From Paraburkholderia kururiensis JCM 10599 = LMG 19447 (GTDB lineage Bacteria; Pseudomonadota; Gammaproteobacteria; Burkholderiales; Burkholderiaceae): DNA of 64,000 nucleotides. A program made the position numbers and the translations under genes. Positions 33,961 to 42,760 of the stretch are shown in pieces; position 1 is the first letter of the stretch, and every line of letters starts with the position of its first letter. The DNA lies in assembly GCF_003986935.1 (NCBI RefSeq), contig NZ_RJZE01000004.1, positions 1 through 64,000 of the forward strand. The letters are read 5' to 3'. The notes under the pieces were generated by a model, which was not told the DNA's origin, did not search any database, and was given only the letters and a program-made list of their open reading frames with translations.

Positions 33961-36279
33961 TCAGGCAGCGGCCTGCACAGCCGACCGATGCAGCAGCACC
34001 GGCACCGACTTCGACGTAGGCGTGTTGCACACGTCGGCCACACTCGAAAGCGGCACGAGCGGATTCGTTTCCGGGTAATAGGCGCCGATGCAGCCGCGCG
34101 GAATGTCGTACTCCACGAGCAGGAAGCCGTCCGCGCGCCGCTCGATGCCGTCGTCCCAGACGGTGGTCAGGTCGACCCAGTCGCCCGCCTTGAAGCCCAG
34201 CATCGCGAGGTCCGCCGCGTGGATGAACACCACGCGGCGCTGGCCGAACACGCCGCGATAGCGGTCGTCCAGCGCGTAGATGGTGGTGTTGTACTGGTCA
34301 TGCGAGCGCGTGGTCATGAGCGTCATCACGCGTTCGCCGTAGAGACGTTTCGCGCGATGCACGGGCGTGTCCGTGTCGAGCGGGTGCGCCACGAAGTTGG
34401 CCTTGCCCGTGGCCGTTTGCCAGTCGCGCTCGCGCGAGGCCACGCGCAGATGGAAGCCGCCCGGCTGCGCCACGCGTTCGTTGTAGCGCTCGAAGCCCGC
34501 AATCGACTGCTCGATGGCGTCGCGAATGCGCGCGTAGTCGGCGGCGTAGGCCAGCCAGTCCACCTTCGCGCTGCCGAGCGTGGCGTGCGCCATGTGCGCG
34601 ACGATCGCCGTTTCCGACATCAGATTCGGCGACGCGGGCGTGTTCATGCCGTACGAGATGTGGACCATGCTCATGGAGTCTTCCACGGTCACGCCCTGTG
34701 CAACGCCGCCTTGCAGGTCCACTTCGGTGCGGCCGAGCGTGGGCAGGATCAGCGCGGCCTTGCCGTGTACGAGATGGCTGCGGTTGAGCTTGGTCGCGAT
34801 GTGCACCGTGAGGTCGCAGGCGCGCAGCGCGTCCCAGGTGCGCGGGGTGTCAGGCGTCGCGATCGAGAAATTGCCGCCCAGGCTCACGAACACCTTGATG
34901 CGGCCCGCGAGCATGGCCTCGATGGTTTCCACCACGTCGTAGCCATGTTCGCGCGGCGGCTCGAAGCCGAACACGCGGCCTAAGCGATCGAGAAACGCCT
35001 GCGTGGGCTTTTCTTCGATGCCCACCGTGCGGTTGCCCTGCACGTTCGAATGACCGCGCACGGGGCACAGGCCCGCGCCTTCGCGGCCGATATTGCCGCG
35101 CATCATCATGAGGTTCGAGAGCATCTGGATGGTCTGAACCGAGCGCTTGTGCTGCGTGAGCCCCATGCCCCAGGTCGCGATCACGCGCTTGCCGTTCGCG
35201 TAGATGCGCGCAAGCCCTTCGATCTGCTCGCGCGGCACGCCCGATTCTTCCTCGATCAGCGGCCAGCTTTCGGCGCGTAGATCGTCTGCGAAGGCGTCGA
35301 AGCCCGAGGTGTGCGTGGCGATGAAGTCGAGGTCGAGCACGCGCGGCGTGCCCGCGTCGCGCGCTGCGTCGTCCAGTTCGAGCACGCGTTTGGCGACGCC
35401 TTTGATGAGCGCGAAGTCGCCGCCCACCTTCGGCTGGATGAACGTGGAGGCGATAGGCGTGCTGCCGAGCGTGAGCATCTCGACAGGATGCTGCGGGCTC
35501 GCGAAGCGTTCCAGGCCGCGCTCGCGCAGCGGATTGATCGAGACGATGGTGGCGCCGCGGCGCGCGCATTCGCGCAACTCGCCCAACATGCGCGGATGGT
35601 TGGTGGCGGGGTTCTGGCCGAAGATCAAGAGCGTGTCTGCGTGCTCGAAGTCGTCGAGCGTGACCGTGCCTTTGCCGATGCCTACGGTGCCGGGCAACCC
35701 GCGGCTCGTGGCCTCGTGGCACATGTTCGAGCAGTCGGGGAAATTGTTGGTGCCGTACAGGCGCACGAACAACTGATAGAGGAACGCGGCCTCGTTGCTC
35801 GCGCGGCCCGAGGTGTAGAACGCGGCCTCGTGCGGGTTATCCAGCGCGTTCAGGTGCCGCGCGATCAGCGCGAACGCGCCGTCCCACGAGATGGGCACGT
35901 AGCGGTCGGCGAGTGCGTCGTAGACCATCGGGTCGGTGAGGCGGCCGTGCTGTTCGAGTTCGTAGTCGCTCTCTTGCATCAGCGCTTCGACGGTGCGGGC
36001 GGCGAACAACGCGGGCGTGACGCGCTTCGAGGTGGCTTCCGCGGCCACGGCCTTCACGCCGTTTTCGCAGAACTCGAAGGTGGACGTGTGCTGGCGGTCG
36101 GGCCAGGCGCAGCCGGGGCAGTCGAAGCCGTCGGGCTGGTTCTGCCGGAAGAGCGTGCGGTACTTGCCGCCCGCCACCTTTTCTTTCACGAGGCTGATGG
36201 CGACGTGCTTGAGCGCGCCCCAGCCTGCGGCGGGCTGATGGTAGGGCGCAATGCGTGCGCGGGGTTTCGACTCTGCCAT
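33961..36279 (-). CDS. FdhF/YdeP-family molybdopterin oxidoreductase
   Basis: 772 residues, the length of YdeP-type proteins. It begins with a short Cys pair (DGFDCPGCAWPDR) instead of a full [4Fe-4S] motif. The Mo-bis-MGD domain shows FYTSGRASNEAAFLYQLFVR, NNFPDCSNMCHEATSRGLPG, where the Cys after NM is the probable Mo ligand, FGQNPATNHPRMLGELRECA, and C-terminal TLMTTRSHDQYNTTIYALDD. E. coli YdeP is linked to acid resistance; its substrate is unknown. Such proteins often pair with an FdhD-type sulfurtransferase, which is not here. A MocR regulator is divergent with an inverted repeat between the two starts, and a bestrophin gene follows. Confidence 0.88.
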   Translation of the reverse strand: MAESKPRARIAPYHQPAAGWGALKHVAISLVKEKVAGGKYRTLFRQNQPDGFDCPGCAWPDRQHTSTFEFCENGVKAVAAEATSKRVTPALFAARTVEALMQESDYELEQHGRLTDPMVYDALADRYVPISWDGAFALIARHLNALDNPHEAAFYTSGRASNEAAFLYQLFVRLYGTNNFPDCSNMCHEATSRGLPGTVGIGKGTVTLDDFEHADTLLIFGQNPATNHPRMLGELRECARRGATIVSINPLRERGLERFASPQHPVEMLTLGSTPIASTFIQPKVGGDFALIKGVAKRVLELDDAARDAGTPRVLDLDFIATHTSGFDAFADDLRAESWPLIEEESGVPREQIEGLARIYANGKRVIATWGMGLTQHKRSVQTIQMLSNLMMMRGNIGREGAGLCPVRGHSNVQGNRTVGIEEKPTQAFLDRLGRVFGFEPPREHGYDVVETIEAMLAGRIKVFVSLGGNFSIATPDTPRTWDALRACDLTVHIATKLNRSHLVHGKAALILPTLGRTEVDLQGGVAQGVTVEDSMSMVHISYGMNTPASPNLMSETAIVAHMAHATLGSAKVDWLAYAADYARIRDAIEQSIAGFERYNERVAQPGGFHLRVASRERDWQTATGKANFVAHPLDTDTPVHRAKRLYGERVMTLMTTRSHDQYNTTIYALDDRYRGVFGQRRVVFIHAADLAMLGFKAGDWVDLTTVWDDGIERRADGFLLVEYDIPRGCIGAYYPETNPLVPLSSVADVCNTPTSKSVPVLLHRSAVQAAA

Positions 36280-36473
36280 GTGTGTGCTCCGTTGCCTGGT
36301 GCCGCGCGGGTGGGTGCGGCCTTATTGATGGCCACCGATCGCGACTAACCGCGACCAGCCGCGCCCGATGGCGGCGTGTAGCCGCGTGCCGAAATGTCGC
36401 GGGCGCTTTGTCAGTGAGCGAAGGTTAAGGGCGGCGGGGCGGCTACAAGGCGCACACATCGCTGGCGGTTCGA

Positions 36474-36521
36474 GGAGTACAGTTCGGCAGGCGCGCGCGT
36501 TGCGGGCGCGCACTGTACTCC
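36474..36521. promoter_or_regulatory. Widely spaced perfect inverted repeat, candidate MocR operator
   Basis: GGAGTACAGT (36474-36483) and ACTGTACTCC (36512-36521) are exact reverse complements separated by 28 bases of almost pure G+C, in which GCGCGC arms can pair again. The centre-to-centre distance of the arms is 38 bases. It lies 52 bases before the MocR start and about 195 bases from the start of the molybdoenzyme gene. Confidence 0.6.
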
Positions 36522-36572
36522 CTGGCACTTTCCCCTCATGGCGCAGGCAAGTCCAACGAAACGAGGCAAGCG

Positions 36573-38015
36573 TTGAAGCTCTACGAAAAACTGACGGCCG
36601 ACGTCGAGGCCCAGATTCGCGGCGGCGTGTTCCGTGCGGGCGAACGCATTCCGTCCGTGCGACAGACCAGCCAGCAATACCGCGTGAGCATCAAGACGGT
36701 GATTCGCGCGTATCTGCAGCTGGAAAGCCGCGGGCTGATCGAGAGCCGTCCGCAGTCCGGCTATTTCGTGCGGGCCGCGGCCGGCGGCAAGCGGCAGGCT
36801 TCACGGAAAAACGAGGGCGGGGAGGGCCTGAGCGCCTCACGTCCCGCGGCCGTGTCGGCCCAGGTGGACGTGAGCCGGCTCGTGCTCGCCACGCTGCGCT
36901 CCATCGGCGTGGACAAGGCCGTGCCGCTCGGCTCGCCTTACCCGGACCCGTCGCGCTTTCCCTCGGCGAAGATCAGCCGGTACGCCTACAACATCGCGCG
37001 CCGCAAGGTGCAATGGGGCGTGACCGACGAACTGCCACCGGGCCACCCGGAACTGATCCGCCAGATCGCACGGCGCTACGCGGAGAACGGCGTGCCCGTG
37101 GACGCGCGCGAAATCGTCGTGACCGTAGGCGCCACGGAAGCCATCAACCTCTGTCTGCAAGCGGTGGCCAAACCGGGCGACACCATCGCCGTGGAGTCGC
37201 CCACGTTCTACGCGATGCTGCACGCCATCGAACGCATGGGTATGCGCGCCATCGAGGTGGCGACGCATCCGCGCGAAGGCATCGACATCGACGCACTCGC
37301 CGAGCTGCTCGCGAAGCGCCGTATCGCGGCCTGCATGGTGATGCCGAACTTCCAGAATCCGCTCGGCTTCCAGATGCCCGACGAGAAGAAACGCGCGCTC
37401 GTCGAACTGCTCACGCGCCACGACGTACCCGTGATCGAAAACGACGTGTACCAGGAACTGCACTATGGCGACGTGCACCCCACGACGCTGAAGTCGTACG
37501 ACACGGCGGGCATCGTGCTGCACTGCGCATCGTTCGCGAAGAGCCTGACCGCGGCTTACCGCGTGGGCTGGGCGATGCCGGGGCGCTATCGCGATCAGGT
37601 CGAGAAGCTGAAGTTCCTCAACACGCTCACCACGCCTTCCATTGCCCAACTCGCCATTGCCGAATATCTGAAGAACGACGGCTACGACCATCACCTGCGG
37701 CGCTTGCGCCAGGCCTATGCACACCAGGCGAAGCTGATGCGCGCAACGGTCGCGCGTTTCTTTCCCGAGGGCACGCGCACGTCGGAGCCGCAGGGCGGCT
37801 ACGTGCTGTGGGTGGAGTTGCCGCGCAAGGTGGACTCGATGCAGCTGTACCGCGACGCGCTCGAAGCCGGCATCACCGTGGGGCCGGGCTGCATGTTTTC
37901 GGCGAAGGGCGGGTATGGGCACTTCATTCGCCTCAACTACAGCTACGCGTGGTCGCCGGAAATCGAGCAGGCCGTGATTGCGGTGGGGCGGCTGGTGGCG
38001 GCAGCGGCGCGATAA
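36573..38015 (+). CDS. MocR-family regulator / PLP-dependent aminotransferase-like protein
   Basis: 480 residues from TTG 36573, with ACGAGG six bases upstream. GntR winged helix at residues ~1-70 (KLYEKLTADVEAQIRGGVFR, SIKTVIRAYLQLESRGLIES, QSGYFV). The aminotransferase-like domain has VVTVGATEAINLCLQAVAKP, MPNFQNPLGFQMPDEKKRAL, ENDVYQELHYGD and SFAKSLTAAYRVGW with the PLP Lys. It differs from the MocR protein at 21.8 kb. It is divergent from the YdeP-type molybdoenzyme and probably controls it or itself through the inverted repeat upstream. A 12-codon reading frame from ATG 36538 ends on the TTG start; it may be chance. Confidence 0.85.
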   Translation: MKLYEKLTADVEAQIRGGVFRAGERIPSVRQTSQQYRVSIKTVIRAYLQLESRGLIESRPQSGYFVRAAAGGKRQASRKNEGGEGLSASRPAAVSAQVDVSRLVLATLRSIGVDKAVPLGSPYPDPSRFPSAKISRYAYNIARRKVQWGVTDELPPGHPELIRQIARRYAENGVPVDAREIVVTVGATEAINLCLQAVAKPGDTIAVESPTFYAMLHAIERMGMRAIEVATHPREGIDIDALAELLAKRRIAACMVMPNFQNPLGFQMPDEKKRALVELLTRHDVPVIENDVYQELHYGDVHPTTLKSYDTAGIVLHCASFAKSLTAAYRVGWAMPGRYRDQVEKLKFLNTLTTPSIAQLAIAEYLKNDGYDHHLRRLRQAYAHQAKLMRATVARFFPEGTRTSEPQGGYVLWVELPRKVDSMQLYRDALEAGITVGPGCMFSAKGGYGHFIRLNYSYAWSPEIEQAVIAVGRLVAAAAR

Positions 38016-38040
38016 GCGACCTATGCGTTATTGGTGCCGC

Positions 38041-38052
38041 GCAAACGTTTGC
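38041..38052. promoter_or_regulatory. LacI/GalR-type operator-like palindrome
   Basis: GCAAACGTTTGC is a perfect 12-bp palindrome with the central CG typical of LacI/GalR and PurR operators. It lies just after the MocR gene and about 250 bases before the receptor-kinase start. No LacI-family gene is in the window. Confidence 0.4.
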
Positions 38053-38212
38053 CCGACCGCGCAGCACAAAACCGGCACGCAGATCGACACCGAGAACCGC
38101 CTTGGTTAACGGCCGTCCCGGCCAAAACTTTACGCCTGAGAAAAGCAATTGACCGTTGCGCGGCGTGGCGCTTGCCGGCTCCGTGACCGTCACATTCGAG
38201 TCACATGCGCTC

Positions 38213-38220
38213 GCCGATAA
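38213..38220 (+). promoter_or_regulatory. Sigma-28-like -10 element upstream of the chemosensory/motor cluster
   Basis: GCCGATAA is an exact match to the FliA (sigma-28) -10 consensus, 81 bases before the ATG of the receptor kinase. The -35 side is weak: TTCGAGT at 38195-38201 is only a partial match to TAAAG and the spacing is two bases short. It is interesting mainly because the genes downstream are chemotaxis/motor-like. Confidence 0.35.
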
Positions 38221-38300
38221 TCCGGGGGCTCGACGATTCCGCGAAGAGAAAGCGCGAGCCACTACAAGACAGCAGCAGGCTTGCTACGGGGAGTTGTGCC

Positions 38301-40676
38301 ATGACCATACGCCACCGCATTACGTTGCTGGTCGTTCTGATGTTCGTCGCCTTGTCGGCGATCGGCGGCTACGCCGTGTATCAGACGCGCCGCAGCGCGG
38401 TCGATGTAAAGCAGGTCACGCAGGGCGTGGTGCCGAGTGCACTCGCTTCCGCGGATCTGGTTTCCGAAGTGAAAGACGTGCAGATTGCCACCATGACGCT
38501 TGTCTACGCGCCCGACGCCAACATGGTGACGCAGGCGCAAGCCGAGTTGAAGGCGAAAGAAACGGCGCTGCACACGGCGCTCGACATCCAGGAGAAATCC
38601 GCCGCGAGCCACGCGCAGCGCGGGCTGGTGACGCAGGCGCGTGAAAGCCTTGCCAACTATTTCCAGGCCATCGACGAAACCGCGAAGATGAAAGCCGCGG
38701 GCAAGAACGAACTGGCCCAGGCCTATCTCTTTGCGAACGTCGCGCAGTATCGCGACGAACTGGAAGGCATCGTCGAAACGATGCGCGTGGAGAAGAACCG
38801 CCAAAAGGACGACGCTATCGCGGGCCTGAACGGCATGCTCGCCACCACCGTCACGGCGATTTCGGGCGTGACGGGCGGCGCGGTGCTGCTGCTCACGGTG
38901 ATTGGTCTCTTGCTCTATCGCCAGATCACGCGGCCGCTGTCGCGCATGCAGTCGATGATGAGCGAGATCGCGTCGAGCCAGGACTTCACGCGGCGCGTGC
39001 CGGTGGGCCGTATGGACGAGATCGGGCACTCCATCGTGGCCTTCAACGGCATGATCGAGAAGATCCAGCAAAGCTCCGCGCAGTTGAAGCAGAAGACCGC
39101 CGACATCCAGGCCATGCTCCAGAACATGCAGCAAGGCATTCTCACGGTGGTGGACGGTGCCGTGGTGCACGCCGAATATTCGGCGTATCTCGAAACCATC
39201 TTCGAGACGCGCGAGATTGCGGGCCAGCCGCTCATGAAGCTCGTGTTCGACGACACGGACATCGGCTCCGACGCGCTTTCGCAGGTCGATGCCGCGATTC
39301 ACGCGTGCCTCGGCGAAGACAGCATCAACTTCGAATTCAACCAGCACCTGCTCGTGAACGAGATCACGAAGCGCATGGCCGATGGCCGCGAAAAGATTCT
39401 CGACCTCTCGTGGTCTGCCATCACCGACGAAAGCGACACCGTGGTGCGCCTCATGCTCTGCGTGCGCGACGTGACGGAACTGCGCCAGCTTGCGGCGCAG
39501 GCCGGCGAGCAGCAGCGGCGGCTCGAGATGATCGGCGAGATTCTCGCGGTGAGCCAGGAGAAGTTTCACCATTTCGTGGAAAGTGCGACGGGCTTCATCA
39601 GCGAGAACGAACGCATCATCCGCCAGTACGAGCGGCCCGACGGCTCCGCGATTGCCGAGCTGTTCCGCAACATGCACACCATCAAGGGCAATGCGCGTAC
39701 GTATAGCCTCCAGCACCTCACCAACATCGTTCACGAAGCCGAGCAGGTCTATGAAGAACTGCGCCGCGCCGACAGCGAACACAAGTGGGATCAGGAAGCG
39801 CTGATGCAGGACCTCGTGCGCGTGCGCGAGGCGATCGAAAGCTACGCCGTGATCAACGAGGAAAGCCTGGGCCGCAAGGGGCCGGGCGGCGCGGGCAACC
39901 CCGAGCATTACCTCGTGGTGGAAAAGGCGCGCATTCAGGAAAGCCTGCGCCTGATCGAAGAGACGGACACGGCCGACCTGCGCGGCCTGCTGACGATGCG
40001 CGAGTCGGTGCGCGACACGCTGCGGCTGCTCGGCACCGAAACGTTCGGCAAGGCGCTCTCGGGCGTGGTGGAGTCGCTGCCGTCGCTGGCGAAGGAACTG
40101 GGCAAGGAAGCGCCGCAGGTGCGCATCGACGACAACGGCTATCGCGTGCGCAGCCAGGCCGTGGGCACGCTGCGCAACGTGTTCATGCACCTCGTGCGCA
40201 ACTCGATGGACCACGGCATCGAAGCGGCCGCGGAACGCGTCGCGCAGGGCAAGCACGCGGCGGGCACGATCGAAATCGAAGCCGGCGTGGACAACCACGT
40301 GCTGCAGATCACGCTTTCCGACGATGGCCGCGGCCTCGCGCTTGCCCGCATTCGCGGCATCGCGATGGAGCGAGGCTGGATCGATCAAGATGCCGAACTT
40401 TCCGACGAAGCCATTGCCGAGTTCATCTTCCGCCCGGGCTTTTCGACGGCGGAGCGCGTCACCGAAGTCTCGGGCCGCGGCGTGGGCATGGACGCCGTGC
40501 GCAACTTCCTCACGCGCGAGCACGGCAGCATCGAACTGCGCTTCACGGACAACAACAAGGGTGCGGCCTGGCGGCACTTCCAGACCGTGGTGTGTCTGCC
40601 CGGGCATCTGGCGGTGGACAGCGTAGGCGTGCAAAAGACGACACACCCGGCCGCGAACACGGACTACGTGAGCTAA
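38301..40676 (+). CDS. Transmembrane receptor fused to a CheA-like histidine kinase
   Basis: 791 residues from ATG 38301, eight bases after GGGGAG. Order: TM1 (~7-25), a helical periplasmic sensor of ~155 residues like a four-helix-bundle chemoreceptor domain, TM2 (~185-206), HAMP (~207-260), coiled coil, a PAS-like region (~275-395), an HPt segment with H459 (FRNMHTIKGNARTYSL), and a CheA-type ATPase with the N box (FMHLVRNSMDHGIEAAAERV), LSDDGRGLALARIRGI and VTEVSGRGVGMDAVRNF. It lacks a CheW-like coupling domain, so signal goes straight from receptor to kinase in one chain. It is the first gene of a seven-gene plus-strand unit and should phosphorylate the CheY encoded three genes later. 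Confidence 0.88.
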   Translation: MTIRHRITLLVVLMFVALSAIGGYAVYQTRRSAVDVKQVTQGVVPSALASADLVSEVKDVQIATMTLVYAPDANMVTQAQAELKAKETALHTALDIQEKSAASHAQRGLVTQARESLANYFQAIDETAKMKAAGKNELAQAYLFANVAQYRDELEGIVETMRVEKNRQKDDAIAGLNGMLATTVTAISGVTGGAVLLLTVIGLLLYRQITRPLSRMQSMMSEIASSQDFTRRVPVGRMDEIGHSIVAFNGMIEKIQQSSAQLKQKTADIQAMLQNMQQGILTVVDGAVVHAEYSAYLETIFETREIAGQPLMKLVFDDTDIGSDALSQVDAAIHACLGEDSINFEFNQHLLVNEITKRMADGREKILDLSWSAITDESDTVVRLMLCVRDVTELRQLAAQAGEQQRRLEMIGEILAVSQEKFHHFVESATGFISENERIIRQYERPDGSAIAELFRNMHTIKGNARTYSLQHLTNIVHEAEQVYEELRRADSEHKWDQEALMQDLVRVREAIESYAVINEESLGRKGPGGAGNPEHYLVVEKARIQESLRLIEETDTADLRGLLTMRESVRDTLRLLGTETFGKALSGVVESLPSLAKELGKEAPQVRIDDNGYRVRSQAVGTLRNVFMHLVRNSMDHGIEAAAERVAQGKHAAGTIEIEAGVDNHVLQITLSDDGRGLALARIRGIAMERGWIDQDAELSDEAIAEFIFRPGFSTAERVTEVSGRGVGMDAVRNFLTREHGSIELRFTDNNKGAAWRHFQTVVCLPGHLAVDSVGVQKTTHPAANTDYVS

Positions 40677-40752
40677 TCACGCGCCCGACGAAGGCCCCGT
40701 CACGCGGGGCGTAGCACACAAGGAAAGCGGCAGTGGCAGTGAGGAAACCGAC

Positions 40753-41490
40753 GTGATCGAAACATCTATCGCCGCCGCGCTGGCGGGCGGCGTGCTCGTG
40801 CTGATCGTGGCCGTGCTCGTGCACCGGGCGCGCATGGGCCGCGCGACGGCGGCATTCGCGACGCAACTCGAAAGCGAACGCACGGCGCGTGCGGCGGCCG
40901 AGGCGCGCGAAGAGACGCTTGCGCTGCAACTCGAAAGCGAAACGACGCAGCGGGACACCGATACGGCGCGCTTCGAAGCGCAACTCGCGCAGCAGTCGGA
41001 GCAAGCGCAAGCCGCGCGCGGCGAACTTGAAGTCGCGCGGCGCGAACGCGACGAATGGCTCGCGCTGGGACGGCGCATCGCCGACGAAGCCGCGCGTCTG
41101 CGCGGCATGTCGGGCACCTTCGAGCGCTGGCACGAGCAGATGATCTCGCTCATGACGCAGAACCACGACATGCACGCGAAGAACCAGGAGCTGTCGTCCA
41201 TCGTGGCGCACGTGCTGATCGTCTCGCTCAACGCGTCCATCGAGGCGGCGCGCGCGGGGGCGGCGGGCCGCGGCTTTTCGATCGTGGCGAGCGAAGTGCG
41301 CACGCTTGCGTCGCGCTCGCAGGAACTCTCGAAGAGCTATAAGGACAGCCTCGACCGCAACGACCTCGTCACGGCCGCCACGTTCCAGGACATCCAGGCA
41401 GGCGGCAAGATGATCACGGCGTCGCTCGGCAGCGTCGAGGTGCTCGCGAACCAGCTTCAGGCGAAACTTCAGGCGCAGGCAACAACGTGA
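40753..41490 (+). CDS. Short membrane-anchored MCP-like signalling protein
   Basis: 245 residues from GTG 40753 (GAGG eight bases upstream). One N-terminal helix (SIAAALAGGVLVLIVAVLVH) is followed by ~80 residues of Glu/Arg/Ala-rich coiled coil (residues ~35-105) and a methyl-accepting-type hairpin tip at ~150-190 (VSLNASIEAARAGAAGRGFS, then IVASEVRTLASRSQELS). There is no periplasmic sensor and no HAMP. The tip is the part that normally binds CheA and CheW, but no CheW gene is nearby. It may organise or stimulate the receptor kinase encoded just upstream. Its stop overlaps the next start by four bases. Confidence 0.82.
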   Translation: MIETSIAAALAGGVLVLIVAVLVHRARMGRATAAFATQLESERTARAAAEAREETLALQLESETTQRDTDTARFEAQLAQQSEQAQAARGELEVARRERDEWLALGRRIADEAARLRGMSGTFERWHEQMISLMTQNHDMHAKNQELSSIVAHVLIVSLNASIEAARAGAAGRGFSIVASEVRTLASRSQELSKSYKDSLDRNDLVTAATFQDIQAGGKMITASLGSVEVLANQLQAKLQAQATT

Positions 41491-42032
41491 TTACCGAGCA
41501 GGCGAAGCATAGCTTCGAACAGATTTTCCACAAGGCGGCGCGCACGCGGCTCGTCATTCACGCCGACGACACGTGCGAAATCGTGCGCGCCGACCACGTC
41601 GCCATGGAAGCGGACCCGGAAGCGCGCGTCGTGGTGCTCACCATCTCGTCGCTCTTTTTCCGCCTGCTCGTGGGCCTGCATTTCACCGACGACGACGCCA
41701 CGCGCCGCTACTTCGCGCGCGAGACGTCGGCGGGCGGCCAGCCGCTGCGCGAAGCGTTCATGGAAGTGGCGAACCTGTGCTGCGGCGCGATGAACCAGGC
41801 GCTCGTCGGCCATTTTCCGGATCTGGGCATGTCCACGCCCTACGTGCTGGGCAGCGCGAGCCTCGCGCATCTGGCCGAGCTGAAGCCGGACCACGTGGCG
41901 TCGTACGAACTCACGATAGGCGGCAACGTGCCGCTCGCGGCCACGCTCTGCGTCTGCGCGAACGCGCCGCTCGACTTCGCGGCGAACGTCGAAACAGTCG
42001 AGGAAACCAGCGGCGAGCTGGAATTGTTCTAG
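41487..42032 (+). CDS. CheX-like phosphatase
   Basis: 181 residues from GTG 41487, which overlaps the previous stop (GTGA). The CheC/CheX/FliY catalytic pattern E-x2-N-x21-P is present: E93 and N96 (FMEVANLCCGAMNQAL) with P118 at the expected distance (FPDLGMSTPYVL). Position 89 carries Glu where Asp/Ser is common. A Cys pair follows the active site. CheX proteins dephosphorylate CheY-P. The gene sits directly before a CheY, so it is very likely the off-switch of this circuit. Confidence 0.78.
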   Translation: MITEQAKHSFEQIFHKAARTRLVIHADDTCEIVRADHVAMEADPEARVVVLTISSLFFRLLVGLHFTDDDATRRYFARETSAGGQPLREAFMEVANLCCGAMNQALVGHFPDLGMSTPYVLGSASLAHLAELKPDHVASYELTIGGNVPLAATLCVCANAPLDFAANVETVEETSGELELF

Positions 42033-42082
42033 GCAGTACCTACAGGTTGGCAAGCAAGGTAACGAAGCAACGGGGAAGGATG

Positions 42083-42448
42083 ATGGCGAAAATTCTGGTG
42101 GTGGACGATTCGGGTACGGTGCGCGACGAGGTGGCCGGTTTCTTGCGCAAGAACGGCCTCGACGTGGACACGGCGGTGGACGGCAAGGACGGCCTCACGA
42201 AACTGCGGGGCAACCCGGGCATCCGGCTCGTGATCAGCGACGTCAACATGCCCAACATGGACGGCCTCACGATGGTCGAGAAGATTCGCGGCGAACTCGC
42301 GAATACGGCCGTGAACGTGATCATGCTCACGACGGAAAGCAGCCCCGCGATGAAAGAGCGCGGCAAGGCCGCGGGCGTGAAGGGCTGGATCGTGAAGCCG
42401 TTCAAGGGCGAGGCGGTGCTGGAGACGTTCCGGAAACTGGCGGGGTAG
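42083..42448 (+). CDS. CheY-like single-domain response regulator
   Basis: 121 residues from ATG 42083 (ATG 42080 is also possible; GGGGAAGG is directly upstream). Complete receiver: acidic pair D8/D9 (AKILVVDDSGTVR), phosphoacceptor D53 (RLVISDVNMPNMDGL), Thr83/Thr84 (VIMLTTESSPAM) and Lys105 (GWIVKPFKGE). There is no output domain, so it acts by binding a partner. In this cluster the obvious kinase is the receptor-CheA protein, the phosphatase is the CheX-like protein, and the probable target is the FliG-like fusion or the MotA/B stator encoded next. Confidence 0.92.
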   Translation: MAKILVVDDSGTVRDEVAGFLRKNGLDVDTAVDGKDGLTKLRGNPGIRLVISDVNMPNMDGLTMVEKIRGELANTAVNVIMLTTESSPAMKERGKAAGVKGWIVKPFKGEAVLETFRKLAG

Positions 42449-42484
42449 GGCGTCAGCCGGCCCGTTCGTCTTCGCCGGCTGAAT

Positions 42485-42526
42485 GGGCACGGGCGGGCAC
42501 GGGCGGGCACGGGCGGGCACGGGCGG
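42485..42526. repeat. 10-bp tandem repeat (GGGCGGGCAC)
   Basis: About 4.2 copies of GGGCGGGCAC, three of them full and identical (42491-42520), in the 312-base gap between the CheY and the FliG-like gene. It is all G/C/A on the plus strand and might form G-rich structure. The remainder of the gap shows only the GGGGA ribosome binding site before 42761. Confidence 0.9.
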
Positions 42527-42760
42527 CGAACCCATGCGGGCGGCGCCGGCTTCCCCCTACCGCCCGCGACACCTCACGAAGTCAATCCGTGACTTCGATC
42601 AGCCTTTTGCGTTAAAGAAATCTCCGCGCGTTGTCGTTACCAGAACTAGTAACGAAATGTAACGACACCGCCGCGCCGGTCAAGGAGGCGCCCCCAGGTC
42701 GAATGGCGACCCGCGGGCGGACGGACCGGCGCGGCCATAACACGCTACGGGGAATTCATC

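Noticed and set aside
36538..36576. Leader peptide MAQASPTKRGKR ahead of the MocR gene
   Set aside because: Too short to judge; the overlap of its stop with the TTG start may be chance, so it is mentioned only in the gene entry.
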